DNA from: Lichenihabitans sp033947565
Lineage (GTDB): Bacteria; Pseudomonadota; Alphaproteobacteria; Rhizobiales; Beijerinckiaceae
Reading direction: 5' to 3'
NCBI RefSeq assembly: GCF_033947565.1
Contig: NZ_JARPVX010000004.1
Coordinates: 62,001 to 126,000, forward strand
DNA length: 64,000 bases
The translations under genes and the position numbers were made by a program. Below the pieces are notes generated by a model, which made no database searches, was not told the origin of the DNA, and worked only from the letters and a program-made list of their open reading frames with translations. The number at the start of each line of letters is the position of its first letter. The stretch's first letter is position 1. Shown here in pieces: positions 58,617 through 64,000 of this stretch.

Positions 58617-60410
58617 ATGTCGAAAATCTGGGCCGCCCTGAAGGACATCTGGCGCCTGACCTATCCTTATTTCCAGCGCACGACGCCGGGAGAGGTGAGG
58701 CTGTGGTTCATCGGCCCGGTCAAGCTGCCGGAACGCACGATCGCCTTCGCGCTGCTGGGCGCCGTGGTGGCGTTGGAAATCGCCTTCTCCTATGTCGTGA
58801 AGCGCTTCAACTCCTGGTACGCGATCTTCGGCGACGCCATCCAGCAGAAGAACTTTCCCGGCTTCCTGCACGCCATCGAGCTGTTCAGCATCCTGGCGTT
58901 CTTCTACATCGTGGTTGCGGTCTACAAGAGCTACATCAACCAGGTGCTGCAGATCCGCTGGCGCAAGTCGATGACGGATTTCTTCGTCGACCGCTGGCTC
59001 GGCGACGCCCAGCATTACCGCCTCCGCATGGTTACCGGCCCGGCCGACAACCCGGACCAGCGGATCGCCGAAGACGTTCATTCCTTTGTCGGCCAGACCA
59101 TGGTGCTGGGCATCGGGTTCTTCGGCAACGTCATGCGGCTGGGGATCTTCCTGTACGTCCTGTGGCAGCTGTCGCAGACCTTCCCGATGACGAGCTTCGG
59201 CCTGTCGTTCAACATCCCCGGCTATCTGATCTACCTTGCCGTGATCTATGCGCTGGTCGGCACGCTGGTGACGCACTGGATCGGCAAACCGCTGATCCGC
59301 TTGAAATACGACCAGGAGCGCTACGAGGCGAACTTCCGCTTCGGCATGGCGCGTATCCGCGAGAACAGCGAGCAGATCGCCCTGTTGAAGGGTGAGCCGG
59401 CCGAGCGGGCCGAGTTGGGTGAACGCTATGCTTCCGTGCTGGCCAACGTGTATGGCGTCATCAACCGGCAGAAGACGTTGACCTGGTTCACGGCTTTCTT
59501 CGGCCAGTTCTCGGTGATCTTCCCGTATCTGCTGCTGGCGCCGGCGTTCTTCTTCGGCAAGGCCACCTATGGGGCCTTCATGCAGACCAACCAGACCTTC
59601 TCGAGCGTGCAGGACGGCCTCACCTGGTTCGTCGATCAATATTCGACGCTGGCCGACTATCGCGCCGTGGTGCAGCGTTTGATCGGCTTCGAGGAAGCCA
59701 TGGGAAAGACGACGGCCGAGTCGACCGCCAAGCCTCATATCGAGACGCGCGTGGCACCTGGACCGAACCTCGTCGCCGACGATCTCACGGTCGCGCTGCC
59801 GAGCCATCGTCCGCTGACCGCGGCGGCCCGCTTCAGCGTGGCGCCACGCGAGCGGGTGCTGCTCACCGGCCGTTCAGGCTCCGGCAAGACGACGCTGCTG
59901 CGCGCGTTGTCGGGCATCTGGCCGTTCGGGCAGGGGCGGGTGGAGGTGCCCAAGGGGGCGACCCTCTTTGTGCTGCCGCAACGCACCTACCTGCCGCTCG
60001 GCACCTTGCGCCAGGCGCTGGTGTATCCCCGCACCGTCGAGGCTTATCCGCATGCCGATGTGGCGGTGGCCCTCGAGGCGGTCGGGCTCGGCGCCTTGGC
60101 GCCCGAACTCGACGAGGCCGGCAACTGGTCGCAGCGCTTGTCGGGCGGCGAACAGCAAAGGCTCGGCGCAGCCCGGGTGCTGCTGGTGAAGCCCGACTTC
60201 CTGTTCCTCGACGAGGCCACCTCGGCCCTCGACCAGCAGGGTGAGGAGGACCTCTACCGCACGCTGATCGCGCGGCTTCCGACCACCGCCATCGTGTCGA
60301 TCGGCCACCGCCCGACGCTCGAGGCCTTCCACACCCGCAAGCTGGTGATGAGCCGGTCGGCCGAGGGCCTGTCGCATCCGGTCGAGGCGGTCGCGCAGGC
60401 GGCCGAATAA
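58617..60410 (+). CDS. ABC transporter, SbmA/BacA-like permease fused to ATPase
   Basis: A 597-residue inner-membrane protein. The N-terminal ABC_membrane_2-type domain (about 20-360) has six or so membrane segments and SbmA-like stretches such as RFNSWYAIFGDAIQQKNF. The ATPase (about 395-580) has Walker A GRSGSGKTTLLR near 420, signature LSGGEQQR near 506 and Walker B FLFLDEATSALD near 527. The family (COG4178 type) includes peptide or vitamin B12 importers and BacA-related proteins. The ATG at 58617 follows GGAGA. Confidence 0.9.
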   Translation: MSKIWAALKDIWRLTYPYFQRTTPGEVRLWFIGPVKLPERTIAFALLGAVVALEIAFSYVVKRFNSWYAIFGDAIQQKNFPGFLHAIELFSILAFFYIVVAVYKSYINQVLQIRWRKSMTDFFVDRWLGDAQHYRLRMVTGPADNPDQRIAEDVHSFVGQTMVLGIGFFGNVMRLGIFLYVLWQLSQTFPMTSFGLSFNIPGYLIYLAVIYALVGTLVTHWIGKPLIRLKYDQERYEANFRFGMARIRENSEQIALLKGEPAERAELGERYASVLANVYGVINRQKTLTWFTAFFGQFSVIFPYLLLAPAFFFGKATYGAFMQTNQTFSSVQDGLTWFVDQYSTLADYRAVVQRLIGFEEAMGKTTAESTAKPHIETRVAPGPNLVADDLTVALPSHRPLTAAARFSVAPRERVLLTGRSGSGKTTLLRALSGIWPFGQGRVEVPKGATLFVLPQRTYLPLGTLRQALVYPRTVEAYPHADVAVALEAVGLGALAPELDEAGNWSQRLSGGEQQRLGAARVLLVKPDFLFLDEATSALDQQGEEDLYRTLIARLPTTAIVSIGHRPTLEAFHTRKLVMSRSAEGLSHPVEAVAQAAE

Positions 60411-60420
60411 GGATCGAAGT

Positions 60421-60452
60421 CGTGGCGGCGGTTGATCGGTTTCACCGCCACG
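60421..60452. terminator. Bidirectional hairpin between convergent ABC and MFS genes
   Basis: CGTGGCGG and CCGCCACG form an 8-bp stem with a 16-base loop; on the plus strand it is followed by GTTTCT. It lies 11 bases after the ABC stop and 5 bases from the stop of the MFS gene. Confidence 0.5.
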
Positions 60453-60456
60453 GTTT

Positions 60457-61959
60457 CTAGAAGGTGGCTTCCTCGGTGGCAGCGGTTTCGATCTCGCGCA
60501 CCGATCGACGCAAGGCGACCTCGGGCATCAGCAGGGCCGCCAGGAAGGCCGCCACGGCGACGCCGAGTACACCCCAGAACGTTTGGTGCAGGGCATCCTG
60601 CAGCGCCGCACGGATCGCGTCGGCCTTGGCGGCGCCCACCACGGCGCCTTTCTGCAGCAGCAGGCGCAGGTCGTCTCCCGTAACCGGTTGCGCATCGCCG
60701 CCCTGGTGGGCGAGGCCATAGTTCAGGATCGACCCCAGGATGGCCGCGCCAAGCGTGCTGCCGAGGTTGCGTGAAAACAGGTTGGCGGCCGTGGAACTGC
60801 CGCGCTGCGACCAGTCGACGATCTCCTGCACGATCACCAGGGCCGCGGTGCTGACGAGCCCCATGCCGAAGCCGACGATCGCCGAGCCGGCAGCGGCCAG
60901 GATGGGCGAACTCGCCGGATCGAGCATCACGAAGGGCAGGGCGCCGATCGGCATCACGGCGGCGCCGGACAGCAGGAGGAAGCGCAGGCCGGTGCGCACC
61001 AGCACCTTGGCGGCCAGGGTGGCGCCGATCGGCCAGCCCACCACCATCATGGTCATCGCGAGGCCCGCCACCAGCGGCGTGCGTTGCAGCACACCCTGCA
61101 CATACATCGGCACGAAGCTCGTCAGGCCGACCAGCGCCACGCCGGCCAGCAACGAGACGCCATTGGCGACAGCGATGGCGCGCTTGCGCCATAGGTCGAA
61201 GGCCATCATCGGGGCAGGGGCGCGCCGCTCCTGGATGACGAACAGCACGAGGCCGATCACGAGGATCAGCGTGGCCAGTTCCGCGCTGCCGAGGTCGCCG
61301 GCGCCGCCTTGCGTCAACGCCACCATCAAGGACGCCACCACGACGGTGAAGAGGCCGGCGCCGAGCCAGTCGACCGACTGGGCCCGACGCACCACGTCTT
61401 CATGCAGGAACGCCACGAAGCCGAGCGCCGCCAGGATGCCGACCGGCACATTGATCCAGAACACCCAGGCCCACGACGTGTGCTGGACGATGAAGCCGCC
61501 CGCCAGGGGGCCGAGCACCGCCGAGATGGCCCAGATGCTGGCCAGCCATCCCTGTACGCGCCCGCGTTCCTCGGCGGCGTAAAGGTCGCCCACCACCGTA
61601 ATGCCGACCGGCTGAATGGCGCCTGCGCCGATGCCCTGCATCAGACGAAAGGCGATCAGCACCGGCATCGAGGTCGCGAAGCCGCAAAGGATCGAGGCCA
61701 CGACGAAGATGGCGATGCCGAACAGGAGAATCGGTCGGCGGCCGTACACGTCGGACAGCTTGCCGAACACCACCGTCATGGCGGTCTGGGTCAGCAGGAA
61801 CGAGGCGAACACCCAGGCGTAAAGGTGCAGGCCGCCGAGTTGCGACGCGATCTGCGGCATGGCGGTCGAGACGATGGTGGCCTCGATGGCGATCATGAAC
61901 ATCGACGCCATGACGGCGGCGATGACGAGCGGGCGGCTGGTTTTCGGGAGGGCTGGCAT
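60457..61959 (-). CDS. MFS efflux transporter, DHA2 (14-TM) family
   Basis: A 500-residue drug:proton antiporter. The family-specific segments are IVSTAMPQIASQLGG near residue 28, the motif A copy GKLSDVYGRRPILLFG near 65, RLMQGIGAGAIQPVGI near 105 and motif C-like VLGPLAGGFIVQHTSW near 140. Fourteen membrane segments are predicted. The substrate is unknown. No membrane-fusion partner or regulator gene flanks it. Confidence 0.92.
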   Translation of the reverse strand: MPALPKTSRPLVIAAVMASMFMIAIEATIVSTAMPQIASQLGGLHLYAWVFASFLLTQTAMTVVFGKLSDVYGRRPILLFGIAIFVVASILCGFATSMPVLIAFRLMQGIGAGAIQPVGITVVGDLYAAEERGRVQGWLASIWAISAVLGPLAGGFIVQHTSWAWVFWINVPVGILAALGFVAFLHEDVVRRAQSVDWLGAGLFTVVVASLMVALTQGGAGDLGSAELATLILVIGLVLFVIQERRAPAPMMAFDLWRKRAIAVANGVSLLAGVALVGLTSFVPMYVQGVLQRTPLVAGLAMTMMVVGWPIGATLAAKVLVRTGLRFLLLSGAAVMPIGALPFVMLDPASSPILAAAGSAIVGFGMGLVSTAALVIVQEIVDWSQRGSSTAANLFSRNLGSTLGAAILGSILNYGLAHQGGDAQPVTGDDLRLLLQKGAVVGAAKADAIRAALQDALHQTFWGVLGVAVAAFLAALLMPEVALRRSVREIETAATEEATF

Positions 61960-62096
61960 GAGATCCGGCTCGCAAGCCCGATCGGGCGACGACGGTTGAT
62001 GTTACAACTCGGTAACGCTGTTTGGCGCCAAGCACAATCGTTCGATGGTCATCGGACGATGCAGGGGCTGGCTCTCCAATCGTTCAGGTGGAGGGC

Positions 62097-62121
62097 TGAA
62101 CTGCCGCCGGCGGCTCGCGTT
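62097..62121 (+). promoter_or_regulatory. Candidate EcfG-type stress promoter
   Basis: TGAAC, 16 bases (TGCCGCCGGCGGCTCG), then CGTT, one mismatch from GGAAC-N16-CGTT. It lies 48 bases upstream of the small exported protein gene. Confidence 0.35.
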
Positions 62122-62169
62122 GGCTTTTCAGAAACGTTTCAGAGCGGGCGTGAGCCGGGGATCAAGGGT

Positions 62170-62424
62170 ATGTTCAAGCAATTGGCGATCATTTCAGTGG
62201 CGGCAGCGGCCTTGGGCGTCGGGACCTGCGGCTGCTTCGCGCAGACCGATGGCCCACCCGCCGGCCCAGGCATCTTCAACCGCACGGTGCCCTCGAGCAT
62301 CGGCAGTGCGCGGCAAACTTACGATCGGCAGACTTACGACAGCTATCGCGGCGATCCGGGCGCACAATTCGAGTTGCGGCAGAAGCGTCAGAACCTGTGC
62401 CGCAACGTGCCTGAAATGTGCTGA
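62170..62424 (+). CDS. Small exported protein, unknown function (84 aa)
   Basis: A signal peptide (KQLAIISVAAAALGVGTCGCFAQ, likely cut near residue 25; two Cys lie just before the cut, so lipidation is possible but the lipobox is poor) and a polar mature part with tandem RQTYDRQTYDSY and a Cys pair near the C-terminus (NLCRNVPEMC, eight residues apart). No known family is recognised. It may be stabilised by one disulfide. An EcfG-like promoter is upstream. It converges on dapE with 6 bases between. Confidence 0.65.
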   Translation: MFKQLAIISVAAAALGVGTCGCFAQTDGPPAGPGIFNRTVPSSIGSARQTYDRQTYDSYRGDPGAQFELRQKRQNLCRNVPEMC

Positions 62425-62430
62425 GGCGCG

Positions 62431-63591
62431 TCAGCGCGAAAAATAACCGTCGATGACCCGCTCGTAGATGCGGGTCAGCTGTTCGACGTCGGCCACGCTG
62501 ACCGCTTCATCGACCGCATGCATGGTCTGGCCCACGAGGCCGAATTCGACCACCGGGCAAAGCCGGGAAATGAAGCGGGCATCGGATGTGCCGCCGGTGG
62601 TCGACAGTACGGGCGTCCGTCCGGTTTCATCGGCGACCGCGGCCGACACCAGCGCCGTGAAGGGGCCCGGAGCCGTCACGAAGGCAAGGGCGTTGCAGGG
62701 CAGCAGGTCGAGGCTGAAGCGCGCGCCGGCGCCTGCCGTTTCGGCTCGCCGGTGCAGCTCGGCCGTCAGGCTGTCGGGCGTCCACACGTCGTTGAACCGG
62801 ATGTTGAAGCGGGCTTTGGCTTCGGCCGGGATGACGTTGGTCGACGGGTTGCCGACATCGATGCTAACCACCTCGAGGTTCGAGGGGTCGAAATGCGGGG
62901 TGCCGGCATCGAGGGGTGTCGCCAGCCAGGCGCCGAGCAGCCGCAGCAGCGGCGGGATCGGATTTTCGGCCCGGTTCGGATAGGCCACGTGGCCCTGACG
63001 GCCATGCACCGTCAGCGTGCCCGATAGCGAACCACGCCGGCCGATCTTGATCATCTCCCCGAGGTGATCGGGATTGGTGGGCTCTCCCAGGATGCAATGA
63101 TCGAAGTGTTCGCCACGCGCTTGCGCCCAGGCCAGGAGCTTCGGCGTGCCGTTCACGGCCGGGCCTTCTTCGTCGCCGGTGATCAGAAACGCGATCGACC
63201 CCTCGGCCGGGAAGCCATGCCGGCCGAGCCACGCGCAAACGGCCGCCACCGAAGCCGCCACGCCGCCCTTCATGTCGCAGGCGCCGCGCCCGTGCACGAT
63301 GCCGTCCTCGACGAGGCCGGCAAAGGGTGGGTGGTGCCACGCCGCGGCATTGCCGGGCGGCACCACATCCGTATGGCCGGCGAAGACAAGGCAGGGGCGG
63401 CCGGTGCCGATTCGGGCGTAAAGATTTTCCACGTCAGGCTGGCCCGGCTCCGAGAAGGTCGGGCGCTCGACCGCGAAGCCCGCCTCACCGAGGATGCCGG
63501 CCAGGAGCGTCAGGGCGCCGCCCTCGGTGGGCGTCACCGACGGGCAGCGGATCAGGTCGCACAATAGATCGACGGGCGAGATCACGGCCAT
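62431..63591 (-). CDS. dapE: Succinyl-diaminopimelate desuccinylase
   Basis: Cleaves N-succinyl-LL-diaminopimelate in the lysine and peptidoglycan precursor route. The 386 residues carry the di-zinc ligands and catalytic pair: LVFAGHTDVVPPG near residue 66, GRGACDMKGGVAA near 98, LITGDEEGPAVNG (Glu-Glu) near 130, ILGEPTN near 160 and QTMHAVDE near 355. The start is ATG 63591; an upstream frame adds 13 residues with no match. Confidence 0.96.
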   Translation of the reverse strand: MAVISPVDLLCDLIRCPSVTPTEGGALTLLAGILGEAGFAVERPTFSEPGQPDVENLYARIGTGRPCLVFAGHTDVVPPGNAAAWHHPPFAGLVEDGIVHGRGACDMKGGVAASVAAVCAWLGRHGFPAEGSIAFLITGDEEGPAVNGTPKLLAWAQARGEHFDHCILGEPTNPDHLGEMIKIGRRGSLSGTLTVHGRQGHVAYPNRAENPIPPLLRLLGAWLATPLDAGTPHFDPSNLEVVSIDVGNPSTNVIPAEAKARFNIRFNDVWTPDSLTAELHRRAETAGAGARFSLDLLPCNALAFVTAPGPFTALVSAAVADETGRTPVLSTTGGTSDARFISRLCPVVEFGLVGQTMHAVDEAVSVADVEQLTRIYERVIDGYFSR

Positions 63592-63607
63592 CCTCCTCGG
63601 CTCGGGG

Positions 63608-64000
63608 TCAGCGGGGCGCGCGGATGCCAAGGGCCACGATGTTCCACACTACGACCGCCGCGACCGCGAGGATCGCAAGGGTGCCGGTCCAGTCCGGAAT
63701 CGTGCCTTGCGAGCGGGGCAGGACCCAGGCGAAGGCACCGCCGCATAGCAGACTGAGCGGCAGGATGCCCGCAAGGGCGCGCGGCTGTCCCCGGGCCGCG
63801 AAGCGCTTGGCGCTGAGGTTGTATTCGCACACCAGCAGCACGAGCAGCCCGAAGCTGAAAGCCAGCAGGTAGAGGTAGGCCCCCAGCACCGCGAGAGGCG
63901 GTTGTTCGAGGCCGTGCTGAACGAAGGGACGCACCAGCACCCAGCCGAGCTCGGCCAATGCCCCGATGACGGCAAGCGGCACGGTCCCGCGCCACCAGGT
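63608..64000 (-). CDS. Small membrane protein, 5' end outside window
   Basis: A hydrophobic protein of at least 130 residues with about four membrane segments (LAVIGALAELGWVLV, LGAYLYLLAFSFGLLVLLV, ILPLSLLCGGAFAWVL, LAILAVAAVVVWNIV). The frame is open to the right edge; a GTG at 63982 is the first visible start, but upstream codons (WWRGT) look like continuing protein, so the start probably lies outside. No known family is recognised. The stop is 16 bases upstream of the dapE ATG on the same strand, so it may be cotranscribed with dapE. Confidence 0.6.
   Translation of the reverse strand, partial: TWWRGTVPLAVIGALAELGWVLVRPFVQHGLEQPPLAVLGAYLYLLAFSFGLLVLLVCEYNLSAKRFAARGQPRALAGILPLSLLCGGAFAWVLPRSQGTIPDWTGTLAILAVAAVVVWNIVALGIRAPR

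Noticed and set aside
1..64000. Prophage, integrase, transposase, toxin-antitoxin, CRISPR or tRNA genes
   Set aside because: None recognised on either strand after checking intergenic gaps and predicted proteins. The dispersed palindrome at 12312 is the only repeat of mobile type.

Overview
The window is about 64 kb of GC-rich, tightly packed bacterial chromosome. Gene content points to an alphaproteobacterium of the order Hyphomicrobiales (Rhizobiales), possibly near Beijerinckiaceae/Methylobacteriaceae; that placement is an inference. The markers are a hopanoid operon, a eukaryote-like type II glutamine synthetase (GlnII) with a sigma-54 promoter and a divergent DUF2735 gene, an RNase E with a large insertion in its S1 domain, several alphaproteobacterial DUF families (DUF1489, DUF2336, DUF2948, DUF3429), and the murA-DUF2948-hisD block. 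No tRNA, rRNA, CRISPR array, prophage, transposase or plasmid gene was seen. Most of the window is core chromosome with small accessory insertions.

Layout. 1-4.3 kb, minus strand: hpnA, hpnC, hpnD, hpnE and the 5' part of a NUDIX gene. 4.4-7 kb: nitrogen block with glnII, divergent DUF2735 and glutaminase. 7-9.4 kb: ABC exporter and a Gly/Met-rich exported protein. 9.5-14.4 kb: spermidine/putrescine-type ABC importer (ATPase, two permeases, binding protein) with a palindromic repeat inside it, then a CitE-like gene. 14.5-17.3 kb: DUF2336, NAD kinase and a phosphonate-type DUF1045 protein. 17.3-20.7 kb: ThuA, Gfo/Idh/MocA oxidoreductase, HbpS-like protein and class I fructose-bisphosphate aldolase. 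20.9-25.8 kb: envelope and exported proteins (small Gly/Tyr-rich protein, MRJP-family protein, polysaccharide deacetylase, GH25 lysozyme lipoprotein, YdcF). 25.9-31.3 kb: GST, DUF1489, accBC, DsbA-like protein and an aminotransferase. 31.4-37.2 kb: rne and a divergent M23 peptidase. 37.6-40.2 kb: DUF3429, a phosphatase and a class III adenylate cyclase. 40.4-45.3 kb: the prkA-yeaH-spoVR stress trio. 45.3-47.7 kb: DUF1330, then the overlapping chain tag, HD hydrolase, tyrosine phosphatase, xseB. 47.8-50.9 kb: HD-GYP protein, fatty acid desaturase and XRE regulator. 50.9-56 kb: hisD, DUF2948, a Met/His/Arg-repeat exported protein, murA, a 56-codon gene and a DctA-like symporter. 56.3-64 kb: DUF3750, DUF4112, lytic transglycosylase, SbmA-like ABC protein, DHA2 efflux pump, a small exported protein, dapE and a partial membrane protein.

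Regulation visible in the sequence: (i) a -24/-12 sigma-54 promoter for glnII with an upstream NtrC-like half-site; (ii) four promoter-like elements resembling the alphaproteobacterial general-stress (EcfG-type) consensus GGAAC-N16-CGTT, each before a small exported protein, two of which are methionine-rich; (iii) many ATGA/GTGA overlaps that imply translational coupling. The Met-rich exported proteins behind stress-type promoters are the most promising lead for something undescribed. No complete new defence or biosynthetic system is evident.
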